The position numbers and the translations under genes are program-made. Below, piece after piece: positions 36,911 to 44,973 of a stretch of DNA of 64,000 bases; position 1 is the stretch's first letter; each line of letters opens with the position of its first letter. The notes under the pieces are model-generated. The model was given only the letters and a program-made list of their open reading frames with translations. It was not told where the DNA came from and ran no database searches. Source of the DNA: Xaviernesmea rhizosphaerae (GTDB lineage: Bacteria > Pseudomonadota > Alphaproteobacteria > Rhizobiales > Rhizobiaceae); NCBI RefSeq assembly GCF_001938945.1, contig NZ_MKIO01000037.1, forward strand, positions 1 to 64,000, read 5' to 3'.

Positions 36911-37624
36911 TCAGCGTGGAAGAGGGCCGGCTGCGGCGGACGGGGCACGGCGGTGCTTCGACAGGGCATATTCGAGCAGCGCCAGCGCCTGGAGAATGAG
37001 GAAGTTCAAGACGAGATAGATCAGCGCCGCACAGAGGAAGACCTCCATGGTGCGGTAGGTCTGCGAGATCAGCCGCTGGGCGACGCCGGTCACCTCCCAG
37101 ACGGTGACGAGGCTTGCCAGTGCCGTCGATTTCATCATCAGCACGATCTCGGTGGAATAGGCCGGCAGTGCATGGCGGAAGGCAACAGGCGCCAGGATGC
37201 GCCGCACCAGGAGAAAGCCGGACATGCCGATCGCCCGCGCCGCCTCGATCTCGCGCGTCGGCACGGCGCGCAGGCCGGCGCGGAAGATTTCAGCCGAATA
37301 GCCGGCTGTGCACAGCGCCAGCGACAGCACCGCGCAGACCATCGGCTCACGCAGGAACGGCCAGAGAAACGAGTAGCGGATCACGCCGAACTGGCCGAGG
37401 CCGTAGAACACCAGAAACATCTGGATCAGCAGCGGCGAGCCGCGAAAGACGAAGATATATCCGCGGGCAAAGCCCGACAGCAGCGGATTGCCGCTGACGC
37501 GCATCCAGACGATCAGCAGCGCCAGCAGCCCGCCGAAGAAGACCGAAAGCGAGAACAGGAGAAGCGTGGTCGGAACGGCCTTGATCAGCGTGGCCATGGT
37601 CTGGGAGAGAAAGGCGATATCCAT
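36911..37624 (-). CDS. Polar amino-acid ABC transporter permease
   Basis: A 237-residue inner-membrane permease of the HisM/OccM group with about five helices. The conserved 'YIFVFRGSPLLIQMFLVFYG' near the first third and the EAA-type loop 'EIEAARAIGMSGFLLVRRILAPVAFR' (read in two parts, with the invariant EAA---G) are present. It pairs with the second permease four bases upstream to form the channel, powered by the downstream ATPase. Confidence 0.94.
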   Translation of the reverse strand: MDIAFLSQTMATLIKAVPTTLLLFSLSVFFGGLLALLIVWMRVSGNPLLSGFARGYIFVFRGSPLLIQMFLVFYGLGQFGVIRYSFLWPFLREPMVCAVLSLALCTAGYSAEIFRAGLRAVPTREIEAARAIGMSGFLLVRRILAPVAFRHALPAYSTEIVLMMKSTALASLVTVWEVTGVAQRLISQTYRTMEVFLCAALIYLVLNFLILQALALLEYALSKHRRAPSAAAGPLPR

Positions 37625-37627
37625 GGC

Positions 37628-38356
37628 TTACCCCCTGCCGATCATGGCGACGGACTGGCTGCGGTCGGCCTGGCGCTCGGCGCGCCGGAAGATCCGGTCC
37701 GACAGGCTGGTGAGGATCAGGTAGAGGCTGCCGCCGACGATGTAGAACAGGAAATATTGCCGGGTGGAGCCGGCCGCCACTTGGCTGGTGCGCATCAGCT
37801 CGGCAAGGCCGGTGACCGAGATCAGCGCGGAATCCTTCAGGCTCAGCTGCCAGACATTGCCCAGCCCGGGAATGGCGAAGCGGATGACCTGCGGCATGAC
37901 GATGCGGCGCAGGCGCAGCCGGCGCGACATGCCGACGGCCAGCGCCGCCTCCAGCTCACCCGGCGCAATCGCGAGATAGGCGCCGCGATAGACCTCCGCC
38001 TGATAGGCCCCGGAAATGATGCCGACCGCCAGCGCCCCGGCGAGAAAGGAGGGCAGGCCGAGAAAGCCTTCATAGCCCAGCGCCTGGCCGATGGCCGTGA
38101 CGGCGGAGCTGCCGCCGAAATAGATCAGATAGATGATCAGCAGCTCGGGCACGCCGCGAAACACGGTGGTGTAGGCATGGCCGATCGCGGCCAGCGGCAG
38201 GTTGCGCGAGAGCTTCATGGACGCCACAAGCGCGCCGAGGACGGCGCCGATGGCGAGCGCGGTCGCCGTGACCGCCAGCGTGATCAGCGCGCCCAGAAGC
38301 AGGAGCGCGCCCCATCCGCCGGGACCGAAGCCGAGGAGTTGCAGGCTTGTCATCAT
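37628..38356 (-). CDS. Polar amino-acid ABC transporter permease
   Basis: About 242 residues from the paired ATG-ATG at 38351-38356 behind GGGGAA; the reading frame is open further upstream to 38569 but that part is arginine-rich and not membrane-like. It has about five helices of the HisQ/OccQ type with 'TTVFRGVPELLIIYLIYFGG' and the EAA loop 'GELEAALAVGMSRRLRLRRI'. It forms the membrane channel with the other permease. It follows the binding-protein gene after a 182-base spacer that holds a strong hairpin. Confidence 0.92.
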   Translation of the reverse strand: MMTSLQLLGFGPGGWGALLLLGALITLAVTATALAIGAVLGALVASMKLSRNLPLAAIGHAYTTVFRGVPELLIIYLIYFGGSSAVTAIGQALGYEGFLGLPSFLAGALAVGIISGAYQAEVYRGAYLAIAPGELEAALAVGMSRRLRLRRIVMPQVIRFAIPGLGNVWQLSLKDSALISVTGLAELMRTSQVAAGSTRQYFLFYIVGGSLYLILTSLSDRIFRRAERQADRSQSVAMIGRG

Positions 38357-38499
38357 AGGTTCCCCGCATGGCGCTCTTTGCGGCGCCCTTCTGCCTGATC
38401 GCGCCCGATGGCGCCGGGCTTTCGCTCGGCACCACCCGGCATGGCATTGACAGGAAAGCGGCGCGGCCTCTTGCCGGCGCGCCGTCTTCCCGTGCGAAA

Positions 38500-38521
38500 C
38501 CCGGCCGTCACCGTGGCCGGG
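38500..38521 (-). promoter_or_regulatory. Hairpin between binding-protein and permease genes
   Basis: CCCGGCC (38500-38506) pairs with GGCCGGG (38515-38521) across eight bases, about 18 bases after the binding-protein stop. Hairpins in this place in amino-acid ABC operons usually protect the binding-protein message or partly terminate, so that more binding protein than permease is made. No T-run follows, so full termination is unlikely. Confidence 0.5.
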
Positions 38522-38538
38522 CGCGGCAGGGCCGCGGC

Positions 38539-39381
38539 TCAGCGCGGGCTGACGTCGATCTTGAACCACTTCATGGACAGCGTCTTCACCGTGCCATCGG
38601 CAAGCGCCGACTTGATGGCCGCGTTGAACTTGTCGCGCAGATCGGTGTCGGCCTTGCGCAGGCCGAGGCCTTCGCCCTCGCCCCAGATCGAGCCGACGAT
38701 TTCCGGACCGGTAAAGGCCAGCGTGTCATTGGCGGCGGCAAAGGCATTGTTGAAATAGACGGCGTCGTCGAAGCCGAGATCGATGCGGCCGTTCTGCAGG
38801 TCGAGGTCGCGATCCGCGCCGGTCTTGTATTCGCGGATCTCGGCAATATCGCCGAAATTGTCATAGATGAACTTGGCATAGACGGTGGCCGCCTGGATGC
38901 CGATGGTCTTGCCCTTGAAGGCCGCCTTCAGCGCCTCGATCTCCTTCACGCCGGTCTGGCCGGGCGTCATCTGGATGGTTTCGCCGGTGCCGGCGGCCTT
39001 GGCGAGCGGGCTGTCCTTGGCGGTGGCGAAGGCGGCGGGGGTGGCGGCGTAGGGAATGGTGAAGTCGATGATCTGCTTGCGCTCCTCGGTGATCGAGAGC
39101 GCATCCATGATCACGTCGAACTTGCCGGCATTCAGCGCCGGGATCATGCCGTCCCAGTCGGAAGCGACCAGCTTGCAGTCGAGCTTGGCGCGCTCGCAGA
39201 GCACCTTGGCAAGCTCCGGCTCGAAGCCGCCGAGCGATCCGTCGGCGTTGGTGAGATTCCAGGGCGCATAGGCGCCCTCCAGCGTGATGGTGACTGTCTT
39301 CCAGTCCTTGGCATGCGCGGCCGGTGCGGCGAGCATCGTCAAGGCGCAGACAGCGGAAAGAAGGTGTGCGCTGAGCTTCAT
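38539..39381 (-). CDS. Periplasmic amino-acid binding protein of ABC transporter
   Basis: 280 residues from the ATG at 39379-39381, chosen because AGAGGAGA stands before it and a Sec signal peptide follows (MKLSAHLLSAVCALTMLAAP..AHA-KD). It is a family 3 solute-binding protein: 'ITLEGAYAPWNLTNADGSLGGFEPELAKVLCERAKLDC' (in halves) is the classic lysine/arginine/ornithine/octopine-binding start, with 'WDGMIPALNAGKFDVIMDALSITEERK' after it. 'FDDAVYFNNA' and the end 'ALADGTVKTLSMKWFKIDVS' are also typical. It is the first gene of the operon, 308 bases from the start of the divergent GntR regulator, and supplies the transporter with substrate. Confidence 0.94.
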   Translation of the reverse strand: MKLSAHLLSAVCALTMLAAPAAHAKDWKTVTITLEGAYAPWNLTNADGSLGGFEPELAKVLCERAKLDCKLVASDWDGMIPALNAGKFDVIMDALSITEERKQIIDFTIPYAATPAAFATAKDSPLAKAAGTGETIQMTPGQTGVKEIEALKAAFKGKTIGIQAATVYAKFIYDNFGDIAEIREYKTGADRDLDLQNGRIDLGFDDAVYFNNAFAAANDTLAFTGPEIVGSIWGEGEGLGLRKADTDLRDKFNAAIKSALADGTVKTLSMKWFKIDVSPR

Positions 39382-39599
39382 CAAGCATTCTCCTCTGAAG
39401 ATTGGGACATGGGCCCGTTGCGGGCCGCCTTCACCGGGCGCAGCTTTTTTGCCGCCGCCACGATGACCAGAACCAAGGCTCGAACGCACGGACGCTGAGC
39501 GAGCACCCCTGGGGGATGACCGTCCTGATCCTTGCCTCGAACGAACCGCCGATCTGCCGCCGGCTTGCCCGGTCACGCAGATCGCGCTTGACCGGGAGG

Positions 39600-39610
39600 T
39601 TGTATATGGC
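39600..39610. promoter_or_regulatory. Candidate HutC-type operator half-site
   Basis: TTGTATATGGC lies in the divergent spacer between the GntR regulator and the binding-protein gene. HutC-like regulators recognise TTGTAT-type palindromes. An almost identical copy, TTGTATATGGG, lies just after the regulator gene at 40456-40466. Confidence 0.4.
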
Positions 39611-39689
39611 AGCATAGGGAATATGAGGGCTGACGCAAGAGGCAAAATCACTTAAGAGGCAATTTCAGGCGGTGCAAAAGGATTGGGCA

Positions 39690-40454
39690 ATGAAACGTTC
39701 GGACGGACTCGGCCGGCAGGGAGCGAAGGGGGAGGCAACGCCGCTCTACAGGGGTGTGAAACAGGCCATTCTGGATCGCATCCACAGCGGCGAATGGCCG
39801 CCGCGCCACCGCGTGCCCTCGGAAAACGAGCTGGTGGCCGAGCTGGGCGTCAGCAAGATGACGGCCAATCGCGCGCTGAGAGAGCTCGCCAGCGAGGGCG
39901 AACTGGTGCGCATCCAGGGCGTCGGCTCCTTCGTGGCGGAGCGCAAGGGCTATTCCGCCCTGTTCGAGGTGCGCAGCATTGCCGAGGAAATCGCCGAACG
40001 CGGCCATGTTCACGAGGCCGCCGTGGTGGTTCTGGCCCAGGAAACCGCCTCTCCGGAGGTGGCGGACGCGCTGGAGCTCGAGATCGGCGCGCCGGTCTTC
40101 CACTCTCTGATCGTCCACAGCGAAAACGGCGTGCCGGTGCAGGTGGAGGACCGCTTCGTCTGCCCCGAGGCCGCGCCCGCCTATCTGGAGCAGGACTTCA
40201 CCCGGATCACGCCCAATGCCTATCTGACCGCCGCAGCCCCCCTCTCCGGCTCGGAGCATGTGGTGGAGGCAGCCATGCCGCAGCCCTGGGAATGCAAGCT
40301 TCTTACCATTCTGCGCACCGAACCCTGCCTGATGATCCGCCGGCGAACCTGGTCGGCCAATCAGGTCGTCTCGCTGGCGCGGCTGATCTATCCGGGCAAT
40401 CGTTACCGGCTGGAGGCGCGCAATGGCCGGATGTTCGAGGAACAGCCGCGCTAA
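39690..40454 (+). CDS. GntR-family regulator, HutC subfamily
   Basis: 254 residues from the ATG at 39690; an in-frame ATG six codons earlier is also possible. The N-terminal winged helix (about 20-85) has 'LYRGVKQAILDRIHSGEWPPRHRVPSENELVAELGVSKMTANRALRELASEGELVRIQGVGSFVA' as consecutive parts, a close match to HutC. The rest is a UTRA ligand-binding domain ending 'LARLIYPGNRYRLEARNGR', the HutC signature, where ligands such as urocanate bind. It is divergent from the amino-acid transporter and lyase-like operon and so is the likely repressor. Whether it senses urocanate is doubtful, given the missing lyase cofactor motif. Confidence 0.92.
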   Translation: MKRSDGLGRQGAKGEATPLYRGVKQAILDRIHSGEWPPRHRVPSENELVAELGVSKMTANRALRELASEGELVRIQGVGSFVAERKGYSALFEVRSIAEEIAERGHVHEAAVVVLAQETASPEVADALELEIGAPVFHSLIVHSENGVPVQVEDRFVCPEAAPAYLEQDFTRITPNAYLTAAAPLSGSEHVVEAAMPQPWECKLLTILRTEPCLMIRRRTWSANQVVSLARLIYPGNRYRLEARNGRMFEEQPR

Positions 40455-40455
40455 C

Positions 40456-40466
40456 TTGTATATGGG
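40456..40466. promoter_or_regulatory. Second TTGTATATGG copy after the GntR gene
   Basis: TTGTATATGGG begins one base past the stop of the GntR gene (the stop is TAA at 40452-40454) and repeats the motif at 39600. Together they bracket the regulator gene. Confidence 0.35.
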
Positions 40467-40586
40467 ACTTGGCACGTGCTTGACGGAGAGACGGGACAAT
40501 CGCGTTGGCCCGGGACCGCAACCAGCGCAATCCCGCGTCGAAGGCCCCGATCAAACGGCGAGCAGGCTTCTCAGCGCGATCGGGCC

Positions 40587-40832
40587 TTACTCCCGGATCT
40601 CGATGCCGGCCTCATGCGCCGCGGCGATGAAGGCGAGCCGTGCGGCTTCCGCTGATGCCTTGCCCTTCATCGCGGCCTCCAGCGTCTGCAGCGCACTGTC
40701 CAGCGCCTTGCCCTCTTCCAGGGGCCAGTCCTCGATCAGCGCCCAGGAGGCTTCCTGGATGTTTCGGATGGTGGTGACGGTGCCGGGCTCGCCCAGCGCC
40801 AGGGAAACGGGCTTGTTCCAGTCCTTGCTCAA
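40587..40832 (-). CDS. DUF982 family protein
   Basis: 81 residues from a TTG at 40830-40832. The start is decided by a perfect AGGAGG (40841-40846) eight bases upstream; the frame stays open to 40874, but that start is also TTG and has no ribosome binding site. The product begins SKDWNKPVSLALGEPGTVTTIRNIQEASWALIEDWP and ends 'AARLAFIAAAHEAGIEI', read in parts, matching the small DUF982 family found almost only in Rhizobiales. Function unknown. It is downstream of the osmoprotectant transporter operon in the same direction with about 130 bases between. Confidence 0.85.
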   Translation of the reverse strand: MSKDWNKPVSLALGEPGTVTTIRNIQEASWALIEDWPLEEGKALDSALQTLEAAMKGKASAEAARLAFIAAAHEAGIEIRE

Positions 40833-40964
40833 GCGGATGGCCTCCTGATGTTCATGTCCCTCCCGTAGCGCCAATCATCTGATATGGCGAGGCGGGACAT
40901 GCGTTTTCGCAGGCCGATACGACCAGCCCACCGTCGGCAGCGGTGTCGGCCGCGAGCGCGATCC

Positions 40965-41732
40965 TCAGCCCTTGGCGGACGGACGGCCGGCGCGCCGCGC
41001 GGCGATGGCTTCGAGCAGCATGAAACCCTCGTTCAGCAGAATGGCCAGCGCCGCAACGACCAGGCCACCCTGCAGCACGAAGGCGGTGTTGCCCGTCAGC
41101 AGGCCGGAGATGATCACCTCGCCGAGCGTGGAGGCGGCCACCGTCGAGCCGATCGTGGCGGTTGCCAGGGCGATGACGGCCGAAAGGCGGATGCCGGAGA
41201 GGATCAGCGGCAGGGCCAGCGGCAGTTCCACTTTCATCAGCCGCTGGGTCTCGGTCATACCGCAGGCCGTGGCCGCCTCCCGTGCTTCGGGGGCCAGTTC
41301 CGTCAGCCCGGTCAGCGTCGTCTCGAAGATCGGCAGGAGACCATAGAGGAACAGGGCGACCAGCGTCGGCACCGGGCCGAAGCCGAAGATCGGCACGGTG
41401 AGCGCCAGAACCGCAACGGGCGGGAAGGTCTGGCCAATATTGGCGACCGCCCGGGCCAGCGGCAGGAAGGAGAGACCCGCCAGCCGCGTGGTCGCGATCG
41501 CCAGGCCGACAGCCGCGATCGTGGCTGCAAGCGTTCCCGCCGCTACCAGCGCCAGATGGTTCAGCGTCAGGAAGAGCAGAGGGGCCTGGGTGTAGATCGG
41601 CGCCGCGCCATTGCGGGTCAGCGGCGCGAAAAGCCCTGAAAAAGCCTCCGGCATGGCCAGAAAGGCCATCAGGCACACCAGAAGCAGAAGGGTCGGAAGA
41701 CGGGCGGGCGTCACAGGGGCTGCAGGCGTCAC
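40965..41732 (-). CDS. yehW: Osmoprotectant ABC transporter permease YehW-like
   Basis: A 255-residue permease with about six helices. The family segment 'GQTFPPVAVLALTVPIFGFG' and the EAA loop 'APEAREAATACGMTETQRLMKVELPLALPLIL' in parts mark the glycine betaine/choline (OpuBB/YehW) group. The fourth and last gene of the set, it overlaps the ATPase gene by four bases. Gene order binding protein, long permease, ATPase, short permease equals yehZ-yehY-yehX-yehW of E. coli, a low-affinity osmoprotectant importer. Confidence 0.93.
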   Translation of the reverse strand: MTPAAPVTPARLPTLLLLVCLMAFLAMPEAFSGLFAPLTRNGAAPIYTQAPLLFLTLNHLALVAAGTLAATIAAVGLAIATTRLAGLSFLPLARAVANIGQTFPPVAVLALTVPIFGFGPVPTLVALFLYGLLPIFETTLTGLTELAPEAREAATACGMTETQRLMKVELPLALPLILSGIRLSAVIALATATIGSTVAASTLGEVIISGLLTGNTAFVLQGGLVVAALAILLNEGFMLLEAIAARRAGRPSAKG

Positions 41733-42664
41733 TGGGGCCCCGCTCCCCGGCGCTCCAGTGCCGCCCGCGTCACACGGCCGATCACGCGGCCGTCTTTCGC
41801 CACCGGCAAGGCCTCGCGCCGCGACCAGAGACTTTCGGACAAGGCGGCGCGCATCGACATGTCGGCCGGAATGGCCGCGCCCGGCGCCTCGCCACTCTCG
41901 ATCATCTCCTCCACCGTGGATAAGGAGAGGAGGTGGAAAGCCCGGTCGCCCGCGCCGAGCAGGCTGCGCACGAAATCGGTGGCGGGGGCCGCGACGATCG
42001 CATGCGGCACGTCATATTGCACCAGCCGCCCGGCATCCATCACGCCGATGCGCGTGCCGAGATGCAGGGCCTCGTCCATATCATGGGTCACCAGAATGAT
42101 CGTCGTGCCATAGGCCTTCTGGATCGCCAGGAGATCCTCCTGCGCCTTTTCGCGAATGATCGGATCGAGCGCGCCGAAGGGCTCGTCCATCAGAAGCACG
42201 GGCGGCTCGGCGGCCAGCGCACGTGCCACGCCGATGCGCTGCTGCTGCCCGCCCGAGAGCTGATGCGGCATGCGGTCGCGAAACAGGGCGGGATCGAGGT
42301 GGAAGAGCGACAGGAGCTCGTCCACACGGGCCGATATGCGCTTGGCATCCCAGCCGAGCAGCGAAGGCACGGTGGCAATGTTCTCGGCCACGGTGCGATG
42401 GGGAAACAGGCCATGGCCCTGAATGGCATAGCCGATGCCGCGGCGAAGCGCATGCGCCGGCAGGGTGCGGTTGTCCCGCCCGCCGATCAGGATGCGTCCT
42501 GAGGAGGGCTCCACCAGCCGGTTGACCATGCGCAGAAGGGTGGTCTTACCCGAGCCCGAGGTGCCGACGATCACGGCGATCTCGCCTGTCCCAACCCGCA
42601 GGGAAACATCCGCCACGGCGGGCCTGTCGCCATAGAGGCGGCTGACGCTGTCGAAGTCTATCAT
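41729..42664 (-). CDS. yehX: Osmoprotectant ABC transporter ATPase YehX-like
   Basis: 311 residues from the ATG at 42662-42664, which overlaps the stop of the long permease (ATGA); the longer open frame to 43288 is a shadow inside that gene. Walker A GTSGSGKTT, Q-loop 'GYAIQGHGLFPHRT', signature LSGGQQQRIGVA, Walker B LLMDEPFGALDP and H-loop VTHDMDEAL are intact. After about residue 235 comes a shortened CBS-like module ('ALSESLWSRREALPVAKDGRVIG'), in OpuA-type ATPases the ionic-strength sensor. Only about one CBS unit is visible, so osmotic sensing may be weak or absent. Confidence 0.95.
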   Translation of the reverse strand: MIDFDSVSRLYGDRPAVADVSLRVGTGEIAVIVGTSGSGKTTLLRMVNRLVEPSSGRILIGGRDNRTLPAHALRRGIGYAIQGHGLFPHRTVAENIATVPSLLGWDAKRISARVDELLSLFHLDPALFRDRMPHQLSGGQQQRIGVARALAAEPPVLLMDEPFGALDPIIREKAQEDLLAIQKAYGTTIILVTHDMDEALHLGTRIGVMDAGRLVQYDVPHAIVAAPATDFVRSLLGAGDRAFHLLSLSTVEEMIESGEAPGAAIPADMSMRAALSESLWSRREALPVAKDGRVIGRVTRAALERRGAGPQ

Positions 42665-43842
42665 CGGGTCTCCTGTCGGCGGCTGAGGTCGATCAGGGCG
42701 TCGAAGACGATGCCGGCCGCAAAGGCCATGGCGACGGTCGGAAGGGCGCCGAGAAGGACGAGATCGGTGGCGGTCTGGCTGATGCCCTGGAACACGAACA
42801 CGCCGAGCCCGCCGCCGCCGACAAGGCCGGCGATGACGGACAGGCCAATATTCTGCACAAGGACGATGCGCACGCCGGTGAGGATGACGGGCAGCGCCAG
42901 CGGCAGCTCGACGCGCAGAAGCTTCTGCCAGGCCGTCATGCCCATGGCATCGGCCGCCTCGCGCGTCCGCTCGGAAACCGCCTCGAAGCCGGCAATCGTC
43001 GAGCCGACGATCGGCAGCAGCGAATAGGCGAAGAGCGCGATGAAGGCGGGCGCCACGCCGATGCCGGCAATGCCGAGCGCTGCCGCGCCGGGCACATGCG
43101 CGCCGATCCAAGCAAGCGGGGCGATGAGCAGCCCGAACAGCGCCATGGAGGGAATGGTCTGCAACACATTCAGCGCGGCCAGCGCGGCCCGACGCAAGGT
43201 CGCAACGCGCCGCAGCAGCATGGCGAGCGGCACGCCGACCACGACGGCAGCCAGAAGCGAGAACACCGAGAGGCCGGCATGCACCCACAGCTCCCGCAGG
43301 AAGGCATCCGAACGGCTGGCATATTCGCGCAGCACCGACAGATCGCTCCAGAGACCGGAGGCAAGAAAGCCAGCCAGAACCCCGGCCGCCACCACGAGCG
43401 CGGCGATCCGGCCTGAAGGCGAAAGCCGCAGGCGCACCAGCGCATCGCCCGTGGCCAGGGACAGCGCGAACAGAGCAAGCCAGGCACCGGCGCCGGGCGC
43501 GACGCGCGCATAGGCACTGCCCGGCGGCAGGAGATGCGAGGCGCCGGAACCGACGGCCAGGCCGAGACCGACCAGCCCGGCAACGGCCGCAGCAAGCCGC
43601 AGCCGCGCATCGGCCCGCGAAATCAGGATGAGGACGACGAGCGCGGTTATGATCCCGCAGGCCATCGGCTGCAGGCCCGGCAGCGCCTCCCAGGCGAAGG
43701 CCCCTTGAGCCGGGGCGATGCGGTTCGGCCGCAAAAGCATCAGCGGCTGGAACAGGAATGCAATGGCCACGATCGCGGCAAGCGTCGCGCCCAAAGGGTC
43801 GATCAAGGCGCGTCGCGATGCGGCAAAGGCAGGCTCAGCCAT
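42661..43842 (-). CDS. yehY: Osmoprotectant ABC transporter permease YehY-like (long)
   Basis: About 393 residues from the ATG at 43840-43842 (MAEPAFAASRRAL); an open frame to 43875 starts with TTG and is less likely. The N-terminal 190 residues add several hydrophobic helices in front of the usual permease core, exactly the distinguishing feature of YehY. The core has 'VHAGLSVFSLLAAVVVGVPLAMLL', 'LNVLQTIPSMALFGLLIAPLAW' and the EAA loop 'RTREAADAMGMTAWQKLLRVELPLALPVIL', read in parts. It forms the channel with YehW. It follows yehZ after a 225-base spacer that contains a mosaic repeat. Confidence 0.93.
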   Translation of the reverse strand: MAEPAFAASRRALIDPLGATLAAIVAIAFLFQPLMLLRPNRIAPAQGAFAWEALPGLQPMACGIITALVVLILISRADARLRLAAAVAGLVGLGLAVGSGASHLLPPGSAYARVAPGAGAWLALFALSLATGDALVRLRLSPSGRIAALVVAAGVLAGFLASGLWSDLSVLREYASRSDAFLRELWVHAGLSVFSLLAAVVVGVPLAMLLRRVATLRRAALAALNVLQTIPSMALFGLLIAPLAWIGAHVPGAAALGIAGIGVAPAFIALFAYSLLPIVGSTIAGFEAVSERTREAADAMGMTAWQKLLRVELPLALPVILTGVRIVLVQNIGLSVIAGLVGGGGLGVFVFQGISQTATDLVLLGALPTVAMAFAAGIVFDALIDLSRRQETR

Positions 43843-43893
43843 CCTGGACCCAGTCCTTCCGGTCCATTTGTCCAAGCATGACGCCCCATCCCG

Positions 43894-43999
43894 CTAGAGC
43901 ATCAGACTGAAAATCGCACGCAGTCCGATGCTCTAAGTTTTTGTTTTCGCATTGGATTTTTCCGAAAACCGGTTCCCACTTTTCGGTCCGATGCTCTAG
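43894..43999. repeat. Rhizobial intergenic mosaic element
   Basis: About 106 bases bounded by the inverted repeats CTAGAGCATC (43894-43903) and GATGCTCTAG (43990-43999). An internal copy, GATGCTCTAA, lies near 43929, and the interior has GAAAACCGGTTCCCACTTTT near 43963. This arrangement is the palindromic element widespread between genes in Rhizobium and relatives. The left 45 bases can fold back (CATCAGAC with GCAGTCCGATG). It sits inside the yehZYXW operon between binding protein and permease, where it may shape the message. Confidence 0.8.
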
Positions 44000-44067
44000 G
44001 CGCGGGATACAGGCGGCAGGGCGCTGCCCGGCCACCATGGCCGTTCGATGAAGCCGGGCAGCCGCCA

Positions 44068-44973
44068 TCACTTTGCCAGGCCGTTCTTGGCGAGGAAGTC
44101 GGCCGCGACGGCCGCCGCCGGCTCGCCGCCGACCTGCACCCGCCCGTTCAGGCCCTGAAGGGTCTTGAGATCGAGCTTTTCAAAGATCGGCTTCAGGATC
44201 TCGGCGATCTCTGGATGCTCCTTCAGCACGGCTTCGCGGATGATCGGTGCGGGGCGATAGACCGGCTGCACGCCCTTGTCATCCTCCATCACGACAAGGC
44301 CCGCCTCGCCAATGCCGCCATCCGTGCCATAGACCATTGCGGCATTGGCGCCGGACGTGCCCTGCGCGGCAGCCGCGATCGTCGCCGCCGTGTCGCCGCC
44401 GGAGAGGGTGATGAGCTGGTCGGGTTTCAGCTGGAAGCCATAGGTCGTCTGGAAGGCCGGCAAAGCGGAAGGAGAGGTGATAAATTCGGAAGACGCGACG
44501 AGCTTCACCGCGCCGCCGCCCTGAACATATTTGCCAAAGTCGCTGAGCGTCTTCAGCGAGGCGCCATCGGCCACCGCCTGCTTCAGCGCGATAGCCCAGG
44601 TGTTGTTGGCCGAGGCCGGCTCCAGCCAGACGATCTTGTTGGCCGCATAGTCCAGCTCCTTTGCCTTCTCATAGCCGGCCTGCGCCTCCTTCCAGACCGG
44701 CGACGCGGCCTCGTTGAAGAAGAAGGCGGCATTGCCGGTATATTCGGGATAGATGTCGATCTGCCCCTGCAGCAGCGCCTCGCGCACGATCGGCGTCGCC
44801 CCGAGCTGGATCTTGTCGCTGACGGCGATGCCCCTGGACTTCAGCGCCTGGAGAATGATGTTGCCGAGAACCCCGCCTTCGGTGTCGATCTTGGAGGAGA
44901 CGACGACATCGGCATAGGCGGGCGCGCTGGCAAGAACCAGGGCGGCCAGGGCTGTGAGCAGGCTTTTCTTCAT
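44068..44973 (-). CDS. osmF: Osmoprotectant-binding protein OsmF/YehZ-like
   Basis: 301 residues from the ATG at 44971-44973, with AAAGGACA upstream and a Sec signal peptide (MKKSLLTALAALVLASAPAYA). A longer frame to 45111 has no supporting site. The body is an OpuAC/ProX-type binding domain: 'VVVSSKIDTEGGVLGNIILQALKSRGI', 'QGQIDIYPEYTGNAAFFF' with the conserved Y-P-E-Y-T, and 'LKTLQGLNGRVQVGGEPAAAVAADFL' near the end, read in parts. It binds glycine betaine or related solutes in the periplasm and hands them to YehYXW. First gene of the operon. Confidence 0.92.
   Translation of the reverse strand: MKKSLLTALAALVLASAPAYADVVVSSKIDTEGGVLGNIILQALKSRGIAVSDKIQLGATPIVREALLQGQIDIYPEYTGNAAFFFNEAASPVWKEAQAGYEKAKELDYAANKIVWLEPASANNTWAIALKQAVADGASLKTLSDFGKYVQGGGAVKLVASSEFITSPSALPAFQTTYGFQLKPDQLITLSGGDTAATIAAAAQGTSGANAAMVYGTDGGIGEAGLVVMEDDKGVQPVYRPAPIIREAVLKEHPEIAEILKPIFEKLDLKTLQGLNGRVQVGGEPAAAVAADFLAKNGLAK

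Noticed and set aside
35486..38398. A very long plus-strand open reading frame of 970 codons
   Set aside because: It lies opposite the lyase, ATPase and permease genes, whose motifs are intact. Its product is full of Arg, Gln, His and Asp with no domain, the usual antisense shadow in high-GC DNA.
36122..40454. A complete histidine utilisation (hut) operon
   Set aside because: Only a HutC-like regulator and a HutH-family homologue are present. Urocanase, imidazolonepropionase and formiminoglutamate hydrolase genes are absent and the lyase lacks the MIO triad.
40852..41676. A 274-codon frame overlapping yehW
   Set aside because: It is out of frame with the permease, which has all its membrane and EAA-loop motifs; the alternative is Arg/Gly/Pro-rich.
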